64,000 bases of DNA from Pseudopyrenochaeta lycopersici (lineage: Eukaryota > Ascomycota > Dothideomycetes > Pleosporales > Pseudopyrenochaetaceae), in NCBI GenBank assembly GCA_003313425.1, contig NHZP01000017.1, forward strand, positions 186,001 through 250,000, in the 5' to 3' direction. The notes beneath the pieces were generated by a model. That model did no database searches and was not told the origin of the DNA. It saw nothing but the letters and a program-made list of their open reading frames with translations. The position numbers and the translations under genes are program-made. Positions 25,201 to 37,216 of this stretch are shown here, piece by piece. Within the stretch, counting starts at the first letter, position 1. The number at the start of each line of letters is the position of its first letter.

Positions 25201-26584
25201 TAGGTCTTATTTTACTACTAAACGCAGCTATAAACTTACCTTTATACTTAAAAATATTAATTATCTTATCTTCTACCTCTTTTAATTAATTCTATATCTT
25301 TAAATAATTCCTTTATAATCTTATAGTTACGTTACTACTATTAGTATAGATATTAAGTTATCTAGCTAATTAGAGTTTAGTAAGTCTTACTAAGCTTACT
25401 TAGTAATTACTAATTAGCTAGGTTCTTTAATACCCTAGTTTCTCTACTATTTTTAGTTATATAATAAGGAGATTAACCCCTTAGTAACTCTAAATAATAT
25501 TTTAATTAATTTTAATATATTTTAATATACTTAAGAGGTTATACTACGTATGTATAATACTAAATATATATAAATGTATAAAACTTTAATAAAAGAAATA
25601 CAGCCCCTCTCTTACTTAAGTTTAAAGCCTATCCCCTAAGCTTAAGTAAGCTTATCTTTTAAGTTAGAATTAATTTCTAAATTAGGTATTTAAATATATT
25701 ATTATCTCTTAGTCTCTATTAAAGATCTTAGTATAATAATAAGATAGCTGCGTATAGTTAGCTATATTATATCTTTAGATAAATCTAAGTTTATAGGAGG
25801 ATTATTCTCTATCTTTTATAACTAAATTGCGTCTTAGTTAGGATTTTTATTAACTATAAACTTATTATCTTAACAGTTATTAGATTAAGTAGGTAGTAGT
25901 AAAAGGTTAGCTTTAGTATCTTATAATAAAGGATTCTATAGCTTTATATAACCTTAATACTCTTAAGTAACTTTACTTTTATTTTAAAGTACTTATAGTT
26001 TAAGTTTCTATCTTAAGGTAGTATTTCTAAATTACGTGCTATTAAGGTCTATAAGTTAATAGTTACTTTTATCTTAGTTAGTATAAAAGACTTTATATAG
26101 TTTTAGCTATCTACTTATAAGCTTCTTATCTCTTAATATATTAATATCTCTAGCTAAGTCCTATATTAGTATAAAGTTATCTTCTTTAATTTCTTTTTAA
26201 TAAATCTCTCTATAATTATCTTAATATTCCTTCTTTTTGCGTTATAAGCGCTTAGTTCTTAATACTGCGTCCTTAAGAAATTAATCTCTTAAATCTAGCT
26301 GTATAGCTTATACTACTAATAACTAGCCTCTTAATATTACTTATCTAAATAGTAATATCTACTATATTAGAAGAGTAAGCTTAATTAGAAGTACTAGATT
26401 CTAACTAGTAACTAACTAATAAGAAGAATATCTAGTCTAACTCTAAGTAGAAATTCTATCTACTTATAATACTATTAGAAGATTATTAACTTAAAGTCTA
26501 GAAAGCTGTAAAGAATCTTAAAAGCTATTAGTAAGGATAACTAATAAGATTATAAGGTTAATTCTCTAGGATAGAGTAAGAGAC
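22224..26584. repeat. RIP-degraded retroelement interior with nested solo LTR
   Basis: About 4.3 kb of TpA-rich sequence with stops in all frames and no domain that I can read with confidence. It ends in a purine tract and the second copy of repeat X at 26585, which suggests the interior of that retroelement in + orientation. The solo LTR at 22404-22658 is inserted in it. Confidence 0.45.
22404..22658 (+). mobile_element. Solo LTR of gypsy family G
   Basis: 255-bp repeat starting TGTAATAGGCTGCGCTC and ending CCTATAATA (an RIPed form of CCTATAACA). A perfect 5-bp duplication AAGAG flanks it (22399-22403 and 22659-22663). It is the same LTR as those at 49576-49823, 57942-58189 and 59666-59915, so it is a solo LTR left by recombination of a complete element. 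Confidence 0.85.
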
Positions 26585-26939
26585 TAGATAGAAGGGGGTT
26601 TAATACTAAGATAGTAAGAGAGCGCTTTTATAAAGAGTACTAAGGGTTAAGAATAATTAGTATTACTATTACTATACTATAGAGTATAATATTAAGTTAA
26701 ATATAATAAGCTATAAGGGTTTATTATAATAATCTATATATATAAAGAGTCTTATAAGACTATACTATTCTTACAGAGTCTTATATAGAGACTAGATATT
26801 AGAGTGTAAGATCCTTAAGACTATAAGACTTATAACGAGTTACGTATTCTTTTCTTAACGCAGCCTTATGCCTAGCGCACGTACTAGGCCGCGGGGCTTC
26901 TTAAGGTAGTTGTCCCTCAGTATGTTCTTAGGTCGTAAC
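26585..26939 (+). repeat. LTR-like repeat X (right copy)
   Basis: Shares its first about 150 bp and preceding purine tract with the copy at 18860, then diverges. Its right part (near 26860-26939) is less RIPed and ends GGTCGTAACA. Confidence 0.4.
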
Positions 26940-29900
26940 AAAAGCTTTACTAGTACGTTATATATTAGCTTATAACTACCCTTAATTTTTCTTATAGCCT
27001 AAGGGTTATATACTAATACCTAGATCCTCCTAATATAATAAATCTTAGTAAGGGCTTTAACTACCTTTCTAAAATTAGGTCTACTATCTATAGTAAGTAT
27101 CCTTATTATACTTTAGTAATATAAGATTTCTTTATATAAAAACTTAGTAATAGTAAATAACTTATTATTAGCTATTACTTATGCCTCTAGCTATCTACTA
27201 AGGTATTCTTATATAATTATAATAAATTTCTTTCCTTAATAATATAGTATATAAATAACGTCTATAGTAACTTATTCCTATAATATATAATAGTAGGTAT
27301 TTATTAGTATCTCTTACTTACAACTTAATAATCTTTACTAGTACTATTTATATTATATAATTATATATTACACCTCTTTATATATTCTTTCCTACTAGTA
27401 TTATTAAGTAAGTATTAAATAAACGCTATTTACTCCTCTATAACTAATCTATTAATATACTTCTTATATAGCTATAGTTTTAAAATTAAGATTATCTATA
27501 ACTTAATAAATAGCTATATTCTTTATAAACTTTTAGAATAGATAGCCTTCTTATATAAAGAAATTTATTACCCTCTTTTTCTATACTTAAAGTTATGCCT
27601 TTATAAGGCCTTTAGGCTTCTTAAATCTTATTAAGAACTAAGTAATTACTTTAGATTTATCTAAGTATTACTTATATAGTACTCTACTTATCTTAGTAGG
27701 TAAGGTAAACTTAAGGTTAGTAACTAGGTTTTTAATAAAATCTTTAAGGTTATCTTTAGTCTTATCTAGCTATTCTTATCCTTCTAGCTTTAGATAACGT
27801 AATAACGTATTAGTAATAATATTCTTCTTTCTAGGAATATACTTAATATTAAAGTCTTAGGTAAAGATAGCTATAAGCTACCTATTTTAGACTAACCTAG
27901 GGATATTAAGTAATAATCTATTAAGTTAATAAATAAGCGTCTAAGCGTCTATTTTAATAGTAAAATATTATCTATATAGCTAGGTTCTAAATTTCTTTAG
28001 CGCCTATAATACTACCTTATACTTAAGCTTTATTAAGCACTAAAGGCTCTTAGCTCTTAACTATATTATACTTTTAAATTAATATAGATATCTTTTTCTA
28101 TTTGCTCTAATCTGTTTAAGAGATACGCCTGCGCCTTTCTTACTTGCATCTACTACTATAAAAAGTATACCTCTATTCTTATAATTAAGACTTACTAATA
28201 CTAAAGCTAAAGTAATATATTACTTTAAAGTACATATAGCCTCTTATTAAGCTTTTTACTATATCTATTTAACGTTAGTCCTTATTAACTAGAATAGGGG
28301 CTTTACGTAAATAGTAAAGCTAGGTACTTATATTTTATAGTAGACATAGATACCTATAAACGCTCTTACTTCTTTTATATTTCTATATTCTAGCTAATCT
28401 AGAATCTTAGCTACTTTCTATTAATCTAGATATCTCTCTTACGTAGTAACCTTATATCTAACTACCCCTAATCTAGAAACTCCTTAATAATACTTCTTAC
28501 TTAAAATTATAGCTTTAGCTCTTTCTGTATTAGCTAGAGCCTTATCTAGCTATTAAATATATTCTAATATATATCTTCTTACTCTAAGAAATACTTCTTC
28601 TCTTCTATAGTTAGTTTTAGGACTACTAGTAGTAATATTATCTATAAAAAGAATAGTATATAGCTAATAATCCTTTATAATCTTTATAACTACTTACTAA
28701 AAGACTATAACTAAGTTAGTTACGCCTTAAATTATTATATAGTATTAAAGTAAACTAACTAGTATATAAAAGGTAGTTATATCTCTACTATTTAGATAAA
28801 GTATAATATAGTTATATCTTAAGAATAGATCTATAAGAGATAGAATATAATATCTACTAAAACGCTTAGAGAATATATCTACTATTAGAGGTAGATTAGT
28901 ATTCTTAAGAGATACTACGTTTATCTTAATTAACTTAAGTATTATCCAATAACTCTTATCCTTCTTTTTAACTAGAAACTATAAGTTTTTATACTAACTA
29001 GCGTATCTTTCTAGTACCCTTTAATTAAGTCTATTATTAAATATTATAACTACCTCTTCTTTAATAGCTTACGCTATTAGGAATAATTTTTCTTACTAAG
29101 CTTTATATTTAATAGGTTATATCTTATATAGAAGATATATATCCTTAATAATTTATTCTATCTTAGTAAAAGTAAAAGTAATTACGTCTTCTCTATTTAT
29201 TAATATTTTAATAAATAACTAAACTTCTAATTTTATTAACTTAGATCTAAACTTTTATAAGGCTAGCCTTTCTAGTATTAATCTTATACCTTATAAGAAT
29301 ACTATATATTTATACTTAAAAAAGTAATTAAAAGGCCTTATATTAAGAGGTTTTAGACTTTTTCTTAAGAGTTATAGTTTAATAGTATACTACTTCTAAT
29401 CCTTACGCTTAAACTCCTTAATATCTAATACTATAAGAATATCTATAAGTTATACTTTATTAGCTACTCTCTTATATAGAGTATTAACCTAACTATCTAT
29501 ATACTTTCTTCTCTTTTCTTATTACGCTTAGTAGTTAAGTTTATATATAACTAAAAAGGACTCTAATTCTTATATAGCTAAAGGATTCTTAAAGGCTCTA
29601 ACTATATAACTTATTACTTACTCTACTTATTTTTTAAATTACTACTTATTATTAGTTATAAAAATAAGTAAAAATTTACTAAATCTAATAGAAGCTTTTA
29701 TAAACTTAGCCTCTTAAATATACTTAACCTAAGTATAAGATAAATAAGATTCTAAACTAAAATATTATTTTAAGTATCTTCTACTTAAATCTAGACACTC
29801 CTTCTTAGAAAGAGTATCTACTATATATTTTCCTTATCTTTAGGAGTTAGTATATAGTCTCTTAGATATAGTAGAGTAAGATTAGAGGCTATAAAGACGG

Positions 29901-29971
29901 CGTTTCTATCTCTATTCTTAGAAATAATCTTATACGTAATCCTTCTATATATATTATACTAAATTAATAAC

Positions 29972-30335
29972 TGTAGAGGAAAAAGGGAGAGCTTGGCAAC
30001 AGTTACCTAGGTAATCTATGAGATAGACTACTGTTTCGTCTAGGAGGCTTTAAGAGCCAGCTATATAAAGGAGAGCTGAGCACGGCCTATTACAGGGGCC
30101 ATTATACGGTAGGAGCGTGAGCAGCGTGATCGCGCACGTGATCGCGCACGTGAGTTTACCTTCAGGTGTCTCCTGCGTGAGCTTGCCCATCAGCTTGCAC
30201 GTGAGCGCGCACGTGAGCGCGTACGTGAGCGCGCCCTTGAATGCACACAAAAGACGTGTCTCTCCAGGGTAAGCTCCTACGTCAGCGCGCACGTGAGCCT
30301 GCCGTACCCCAGGTCACAGCGCGTTGTTTGCAACA
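29972..30335 (+). mobile_element. Solo LTR, RIP-free, with CACGTG-rich repeats
   Basis: 364 bp starting TGTAGAGGAAAAAGG and ending GTTTGCAACA, flanked by a perfect 5-bp duplication ATAAC (29967-29971 and 30336-30340). It has a TATA-like string (TATATAAAGG) near 30062 and repeated GCGCACGTGAGC units at 30120-30290. It is GC-rich and not RIPed, unlike the gypsy DNA on both sides, so it arrived after that element was mutated or has no other copy to trigger RIP. No second copy is seen in this window. The 80-codon minus-strand ORF inside is an artefact of the repeats. Confidence 0.8.
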
Positions 30336-33300
30336 ATAACCTTACTAAAGCGTACTAAGGTCTACCTAAAATTACTAATCTTATTAGGTTTTAAATAATC
30401 TTAAAGTAACTAATAATAGTTACCTCCCCTACTTTAACTAGGATACTCTACGCAGTTCTTATAAAAGGATTAGGACTTCTATTTATAGTAACTACTCTAT
30501 CTTAATATAAGCTACCTTACTTATAGTCTTTATATATAAGCTTTAATACTTTAGCTGTACTATATCTTAAAAGGTTTATCTATACGCTAGTATTAATAAG
30601 ATACTTTACTACATGCCTATTAAATAAGGCCTAGTAGGTTAGAAGGTTATACTGCACGTAGGCTATACTTATCTTGTTTTAAATTATTATAGCTTCTTAT
30701 TTAGTAGGATTAACTAAAGCTTTATACTAAGTATTATATATTCCTAGGGCTTTATACCTAGTTTAGGTATTAAAAGTCCTAAACTATATTAAGTTAAGCT
30801 TAAAATTTAGTCCTTCTTTAAGACTAACTATCTCTAATTAATTTAATTTAACCTTCTCTTTATTAGAAAAATACCTCTAAATATCCCTAATAACTTAGGT
30901 AGACGCGGGGTTATATAGAGTAAGGTACTGTAGTATTAGCTAATTAGGTTCTAGTAGGTCTCGCTTAGCTAACCTAGCAATTGCTAATTAGCTAGCTAGC
31001 CTAATACTTAATTCTGCAGCGTTTACACTAGCTAATAACGCAGTAGGCTTATTAATTACTTTTAATATATTTCTAACTTATTTTTAAAGCTAATATTAGC
31101 TTATAAGGTTCTTAAAAGTTATACTACGCACCTCCTAATATAGTATAGTAGTAGTAATATAGTTTAGATACAGGCCTCGTAAATAATAGAGCTCTATATT
31201 AGTAAGGCTGTTATTCTAGTTCTTCTTTTTCTTATTCTAACTAATAAATTTAGGCTTAGCTTTTAAATCTTAAAAGCTTTTATTATTATCTAGAAGCTAT
31301 ATAAGAGAGAATAGCTTATTATAGGCTTAGCTAGTAAATAGAATTAGCTCTACTTATTTAAATTCTTTAATATCTATTAGTTTAAATATAGTATTACCTC
31401 TTATAGTAAGTATATAATAGTCTTTAACTATAACTTACTTTAGTTACTTAGAATAGAGAGGTTTAGTAAGAGCTTACTTCTAAACTTTACTTTACCTAAC
31501 TTTCTTAAGAACTAGATCTTTCTTAATATTCTAACGCGTTTAAAAATATATTACTATATAAGTTAAGCTAGTATTTACTACTCTTTCTTTAAAAGTACTA
31601 AGAATAATATCTTAAGATATAACTTTATTAAGGGTAAAATACGCCTTAGTTAAGCCTCTTAGTAATATCTTAATATTCTAAAAGTTTAGAAGATCCTTAG
31701 CTAGGCTTATAGCTACCCTACTATATCTATCTTTTATAATTATATTTATATTAAGACTAACTACCTTCTATTACTACGCAGCTAGTAGTCTAAGCTTTTA
31801 ATATTAAGTAGGCCTTAAGTCTACTCTATTAAACTTCTCTAGATATACTACTAATACTAGCTAATCTAGGATATTATTAGTAACTCTATAATACTCCTAA
31901 ATTTTCTATTTTAACTAATAGAGCTACAGCGTTTAAGGTATAGTTCCTTAGATTTATCTTAACCTTTTATATAAAAGACTAAAATAGTAAGTCTTATATC
32001 TAACTTCTCTATTCTACTTAAAGCTAATTTAGCTAAGATATAAAAGTAGCTAATATAGCTTATATTCTCTAGTAATATAACTAAAGAGGTTATATATATT
32101 ATAAGTATTTTAATATTTACAGCCTTAGATAGTAATTACGCCTTACTAAGGATCTAAGTTATAAGAAGCTATTATTATATATAAGCTATTATTCCTTTCT
32201 AATAGTAGCTACTTAGTATTATCTCTTAAGATAACTTAGCTAATAAAGTATACGTACGTAGCTAGGTTCTTTAGAATCTAACTAAGCTTAGGATAAACTA
32301 TTATCTTATTAACCTTAGCTAAGCTAATCTTTTAGTTACTAAGAGCTAAAATAAGGTCTTAAACCTCTAGATCTACACTAGGTAGAAGAGTAGGCCTAGC
32401 TTCCTCTTAAACTTTACTTTTCTTATACTTATTAACTATATCTTTTAGCTACTTAGCTATTAATATTTTCTTTTCTTAATTAAGAATCTAGTATATAAGC
32501 TTAGCCTCTCTTTCTATATAGCTAAGGAATATCTATTTTATCCCCTCTCTCTAGTAGTATACGCGCTTAAGATACGTATAAATCTTCTTAATATTAAAAC
32601 TCTCTAGCTTATCTAGAATTAGCCCTTTATATATATAAATAAAGATTATATCTTAGTCTTTTCTTAGAAGGCCTCTAGTAAAAAAGAAGCTAGCCTCTGT
32701 CTTATATAGCTAGCCTATTTTAATATAAGTATTACTATACGCTGTAAAGTTAGTTAAATACTTAGATAGTCTTAAGAATTTTCTTAATGTCTTAGAAATA
32801 TAGGTCTCTAGGAATGCTCGCGTTCCTATATATTAAGCTATATCTTAATTATACTAATACTCTTTTATTACTTCTTAAAGCTTCTTTTAGTCTAGTACTC
32901 TATATAGCCTTATTTTCTTAATAAAGCTTCTATATATAGTATTATAGAAGTCTAGAAGGATTCTTATCTTTTAATAGTTATTATAGCTACTATTATCTGC
33001 CTAGTAATTAAAGTTATCTAAGAACTTAGTAACGTCTTTTCTTATAAATAGAAAGTCTTTCCTAGCTAGCTTTATAGGTATAAGTACTTTACTAGTATCT
33101 ATAGTGTGTTTCTTAATAACCTTAATAGTAGGCGTAAGATCTAATCTAAATAATAGTAAATCTAGTGTTAATTTAGCTATAAGGATAACTAAAGGCTAAA
33201 TCCTAAATAGGCTGCTGCAGCCCTTTAGTATAACTAAATAAGGAGACTACAACTACTAGGCAGCTCCTTACTAACGCTAATAATTAACTAAAATCTAATA

Positions 33301-33520
33301 CTGTACTACTTCTAAATTATTTCCTAATTATTTATAGTTATTCTTATTTCTGTTTTCTGTTATTTTTTTTTATTCTTATTATTTTCTTCTTATCTTACTA
33401 CTAAGTTAGCTTCCGCTCATCTTATAGGAAGTCTTAATCTATTATAGTAAGATAATAAGAATACAGCCTTAACAGAGCTAGTCCCTGTTAAATCTTAGCT
33501 CTAAAAATATAGAGGGGGGT

Positions 33521-33634
33521 GGCCGCAACAGCGCCATCCCTCTTAAAGGTTCCGAAGGCTAGCCGCAACAGCGCTATCCCTCTTAAAGGTTCCAAAGGCT
33601 GGCTGTAACAGCGCTATCCCTCTTAAAGGTTCGT
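33521..33634. repeat. Three tandem copies of a 40-bp repeat
   Basis: Units start at 33521, 33561 and 33601 (third partial) and share GCAACAGCGCYATCCCTCTT followed by AAAGGTTC. They lie between the LTR-like repeat at 33815 and the presumed gag of the minus-strand gypsy element, that is, in its leader region. Copies are adjacent, with no spacers, so this is not a CRISPR array. Confidence 0.8.
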
Positions 33635-33814
33635 TAGGGTTAAACAGACACCTAGCTCTTTCTAGGTAATCCTATAATCTCTGTATCACAATATAGCGCT
33701 CTTATATTTGTGTTTTTAACGTTAATAGTTTAATACTATGTAGGCTCTTCCTGCTCTTATTAGCTATAGCCTAACTAGAACAGACCGTTGTGCCCCTTAG
33801 GCTTCGCTATTATT

Positions 33815-34170
33815 TGTAGAGTTAACAAGGTAGTTCAGCATAATCCCGCAGTTCTAGTGTTATAAATGAGAGGTAACGTTAGAATCAAACGTGCGTGAAT
33901 AACAGGAGCAGCCCTGCCTGTGCAGTCTGCCAGAAACGAAGGTAAGTATGGAGCCTGATTAAAAGTAATAAATAAAATGGTCTGAAATCTCATGAATTGA
34001 CGTAGCTAATGCACTAGCTACTTTGCAAAATCTCAGTTTTGAAGTGAATTATCGTGGTGTGTGGTGCATGATGTTGAGATCTCTCGCATCTCCAAGTCTT
34101 ATCACCAAATTTCGCTGACAAAGGAAACCCATCATCACCTGATTGCCTAGGTACCCTGTGCAACGGCACA
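33815..34170. repeat. LTR-like repeat, least mutated copy
   Basis: 356 bp, TGTAGAGTTAACAAGG...CAACGGCACA. It is the best preserved of four copies and shows few RIP changes in its right half. It abuts the truncated Tc1-like element. No matching target duplication was found (TTATT against GTAGT). It is probably the right-hand LTR of the minus-strand gypsy element, or a solo LTR. Confidence 0.6.
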
Positions 34171-34513
34171 GTAGTATCTTAAAAAGCTTATATATAGATT
34201 TTATTTTTAGTATAATAATTATAGTTAAGCTATAGAAAAGTAGGATAGCTTTTACGCTATATTAAAAAGTTGCTAGTGTTATATACTAGCTAGCCTAATT
34301 TAGCGCCTTATTATAAGTATACTATAATAAATTAATATATATAAGAAAGTATAAAAGTAGTAAATAAAATATTAAACTTATGCGTAACTACTACTTTAAA
34401 AAAAATTAAATTATATTATATATTAGCTAAGATTTATAGTATTAAAGTTTTGTGCCTATGTGCTAGTGAGGGTAGCTTGTGCCTGCGCGGCGAGAACTTT
34501 TGGAAGGGCACTG
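34171..34513 (+). mobile_element. Truncated Tc1-like transposon (copy T3, 3' end)
   Basis: Matches the reverse complement of the left end of the element at 5031-6379 and ends in the same terminal repeat, GCGGCGAGAACTTTTGGAAG then GGCACTG, followed by TA at 34514. The left part is cut off at the LTR-like repeat. This is the left border of the RIP-free island. Confidence 0.8.
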
Positions 34514-34920
34514 TAGGTACTGTTAATACCCTTGCTTAGCGCGGTGCTAGGCACTGTTAAGAATCCGGGCACCGCAATATCCTGGGGGGATAGGCCTTGT
34601 CTCCGTTGTATCTGTGCTTGGGCTAGTGTCTCTACAATTCAATGTGATTAATACGATTAATAAAGAGTTGATGTAGTAGCTATTATTTCTTGGCTCCTTA
34701 ATCATTTAATGGGTAAACCCATCAATATATTGCAATATGTACAGGGCCTTTTTTCTTCTACATGAGAAATAAAGAGACTAGAAATTTGAGATTCAAACAG
34801 TTTGAAAGTTGCTCTACCTTCTACTCGAAAGTAGTATTTTCTAATGTAGACAAGGATTTGACGAAGATTTGCTCTGTCTAAATGGACAGGTAATTGTGAA
34901 TGCTTGAAGGACATATCTAA
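34514..34920. other. Intergenic DNA, 3' side of the hydrolase gene
   Basis: Normal composition. A 70-codon ORF (34702-34914, minus strand) lies just downstream of the hydrolase stop codon. It has no recognisable domain and is more likely 3' untranslated sequence than a separate gene. Confidence 0.4.
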
Positions 34921-36468
34921 TCACATTGACACCTCTTTTATTGCGTCGTTTGCATCCCGGTATACGAAAGGAGTACCACTAACATCGGCCAATGCAATAT
35001 CTTCTTCGCTTGCATTAGTAAGTGCATAGTTGAGATTATCGAAATCTGGTTTTGTATCATCCTTTCTCCGCCAGAACTCAACCTTGTCGCCAAAGAATTG
35101 ATCTTTGGCGTCCTGGAGCGTGTTGCGGCGTAAATGGCGATCAGTGGGCTTCTCAAGAATCAAGGTCTTAGTGGAATCAATTTCATCTGATTTTTCGATT
35201 TTGACAATCTTCTCAATGACAGCCGTATGTGTAACCGTCATACTGGGAACCGACATGCCAGCCCACGTTTGCCCACCGGGTCTTCCCTGGATATATTGGG
35301 CAATTGGCCCTTGGGTTCTCCGGCTCTTCATTCCCGGTTTGTCGAAATCCAATGTGTGCATCGAGAAAACAACAACATCTCCCTTTTCGAGATTGTTAAG
35401 ACGCTTGGGAATCCGAGGATCGTATCTTGCCCAGAAACCGAGTTCGACTTTGTCGTATTTGTCAGTTATATACTGCATCACATCTGCGCCATAGACGGTA
35501 AACCCTTTTTTGGTGCAGATATCGTAAGTATTGAGTGCAAAGCCATGGCACCAGTATCTTAGGTCGTCATTCTTCATAACTTTGCTCGGTTGCCATCCTA
35601 TGGCCCAATCTCCCACATTTCTGTGGGGCTTTACAGCCGTTTGCCAACCAACGAATAAGTCACTTGGATATCTCGCCATTATTCTATTTGTCCATCCCGA
35701 ATCCAACGTAGACTTCTCAAGATTTGGGGGTTGCTCCATAAACCAGTGCTCATCGATCTCTCTACTATTGCGCCAGACCATTATGTCTACCTCGGCTCTG
35801 ATCTTAGGAGTGATCCGGTTCGGCTTATACATTTGAATAAGTTCATGTTGGGTGTACGTCGGACTGCTAATCTGCCCGTTTATGTACATTTTTTTTAGTT
35901 CGGCTTTGATGTTAGAGGGGACATCTTTGTCTATTAGGAGTTTTACTGCGTCTTCATGATTGATATCAGGAACGATGCGAGTGATGACTTGAGGAGACTT
36001 TGGAGCTGAGGGGGGTGGGGCTGTGGGGTTTCCTTTTGAATGGACAGGCTCTTCGTTTTGCCCTGATTTGGTCGTCTCCTGGTGGCCTGATGCGCTTTGC
36101 TCTTCCTTGGGCTTGTCTTCATCGCGATCAACGGGCTTATTCGCAGGTATGGATGCTGTATGTTTTCCTTGCTGCTCTTGATCCAGTACTGTATTGTTGC
36201 CCGGGGCATGGATTGGCTTAGGTGGCTTCGTTGGGTCGCTGCTCTCGCCGCTGATGACGAGGTGCTTCCCACTCTGTTTCGATGGTATGTCTTGCGCTGT
36301 CGATTTGAGTTCTTCTGCTTGGGATTCGCGTTTCTGCGCGTTCGTTTTGGGTCCCAGCGTCGTGTGAAGAAGCGAGTTGGAATGGGCGGCGTACTTTTTC
36401 ATTATGGATGAACAAGTCAATGACGGCAAGTAAATGAATGAATTAATCGGCTGGCGAGGAGCATGCAC
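34921..36468 (-). CDS. Putative papain/NlpC-P60-like cysteine hydrolase with disordered N-terminus
   Basis: 515 codons without introns. The second Met at 36402 (493 residues) has A at -3 and is the more likely start; the first has T at -3. Seen: residues about 30-165 are rich in K, E, Q, P and S and low in hydrophobics (predicted disorder). The remainder is globular. It contains Cys307 in YWCHGFALN, a LEKGDVVVFS block near residue 363 and His414 in VTHTAVIEK, followed by an acidic LILEKPTD segment. Known: an N-terminal Cys, a GD(x)VxF strand and a later His on a strand are the layout of NlpC/P60, CHAP and other papain-fold hydrolases. Inferred: a thiol hydrolase, possibly an amidase, protease or deamidase. 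No signal peptide or membrane helix is visible. It is transcribed away from the TcA-like gene, about 0.75-0.8 kb between the starts. The pairing and the effector-like build (flexible N-terminus plus C-terminal enzyme) make it a candidate cargo of the TcA-like protein, which is untested. The exact family is not recognised. Confidence 0.75.
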   Translation of the reverse strand: MHAPRQPINSFIYLPSLTCSSIMKKYAAHSNSLLHTTLGPKTNAQKRESQAEELKSTAQDIPSKQSGKHLVISGESSDPTKPPKPIHAPGNNTVLDQEQQGKHTASIPANKPVDRDEDKPKEEQSASGHQETTKSGQNEEPVHSKGNPTAPPPSAPKSPQVITRIVPDINHEDAVKLLIDKDVPSNIKAELKKMYINGQISSPTYTQHELIQMYKPNRITPKIRAEVDIMVWRNSREIDEHWFMEQPPNLEKSTLDSGWTNRIMARYPSDLFVGWQTAVKPHRNVGDWAIGWQPSKVMKNDDLRYWCHGFALNTYDICTKKGFTVYGADVMQYITDKYDKVELGFWARYDPRIPKRLNNLEKGDVVVFSMHTLDFDKPGMKSRRTQGPIAQYIQGRPGGQTWAGMSVPSMTVTHTAVIEKIVKIEKSDEIDSTKTLILEKPTDRHLRRNTLQDAKDQFFGDKVEFWRRKDDTKPDFDNLNYALTNASEEDIALADVSGTPFVYRDANDAIKEVSM

Positions 36469-37216
36469 AGGATGCTGGATGTCTTGGGTCGAGACTGCTA
36501 TGCTGTGGGACCCATGTTGGAGTAATCCAAAATTAAAGTCTATATATTGCCTGGTGCGTGGCTGGCAGTGAGCATGCTTCTACCGCGACGCGTTTTGAAA
36601 ATACTGGGACAATCAATGCATGAGCTGAGTGTGGCAGCACTTCCGATCATTACCGCATATACCATTGCTCCGCACACTGGCTGGCTGCATGTCCCCAGCA
36701 AGGAAAGGTGGAGCGAGTGCCCAGGCCAACGGTACCCTGGACCGCTACAGTAGACGATTGTGTCGCGCAACCTCAGCTCCCTCATCTTGGCATTTGGCGA
36801 CGAGGGCCTGCAACCTGATTTGCACAAGGCCCCGTTCTAAACCATTAGGATTCGTAGCCATTGCGACCATCGCAAAAGCTGGCACCGTGGTTGCGGCTCT
36901 TGGATATGCTGGTGGCGGGTAGCGCTGCACAACAACTCATATGCCACAGCTGCATCTTGGCAAGAGACGGCGACCACGGTGTGCTTTACGGGATACCATG
37001 CATGGTTATGTTCAGCTCAGCCAGCCACAACGCCTGGGCCTCTGCATTTTACCGAAAACAACTTGGGCGAGCTGAGCTCATGCATCATCAACGTTTGGTA
37101 GCTCTTCATGACACCACACGAGCCAGCCAACGACAAATGCATCGCCTACAGAACATCACAGGGGCAGAGCCCCGCGACCTGGCCGCATCCCATCTTGACG
37201 CTCTCCTGCAAAAATA
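36469..37216. promoter_or_regulatory. Divergent intergenic region between the hydrolase and TcA-like genes
   Basis: About 750 bp of normal-composition DNA lie between two divergent starts, so it should hold both promoters. A TATA-like string TATATATTG lies at 36541-36549, about 140 bp upstream of the preferred hydrolase start. Several overlapping ORFs on both strands here (60-118 codons) show no domain and are probably chance. One, 36861-37217, ends exactly at the TcA-like start (TAATGA), but I do not consider it a gene. Confidence 0.45.

Larger units (their letters stand above)
26940..33814 (-). mobile_element. RIP-inactivated Ty3/gypsy retrotransposon, minus strand
   Basis: The minus strand reads degraded pol. 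The reverse transcriptase region at about 28640-28990 contains LVKKKDKSYWIIL, NTNLPLIVDIFS and SLIDLFLRYN, and further on the mutated equivalent of the FIDD catalytic block as IFFIDNI. Integrase and RNase H would lie between 26960 and 28500, gag between about 30340 and 33500. A solo LTR (29972-30335) is inserted between the pol and gag parts. The LTR-like repeat at 33815-34170 is in the right place to be the 5' LTR, with the repeats at 21800 or 19553-20349 as candidates for the 3' side. That assignment is inference. Confidence 0.65.

Noticed and set aside
30050..30292. 80-codon minus-strand ORF
   Set aside because: It is produced by the CACGTG-type repeats inside a solo LTR flanked by a perfect target duplication.
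33521..33634. Regular repeats resembling a CRISPR array
   Set aside because: The 40-bp units are directly adjacent without spacers, number only about three, and lie in the leader of a fungal retroelement.
34702..34914. 70-codon ORF downstream of the hydrolase gene
   Set aside because: No recognisable domain. It starts 7 bp after the hydrolase stop on the same strand, so 3' untranslated sequence is more likely.
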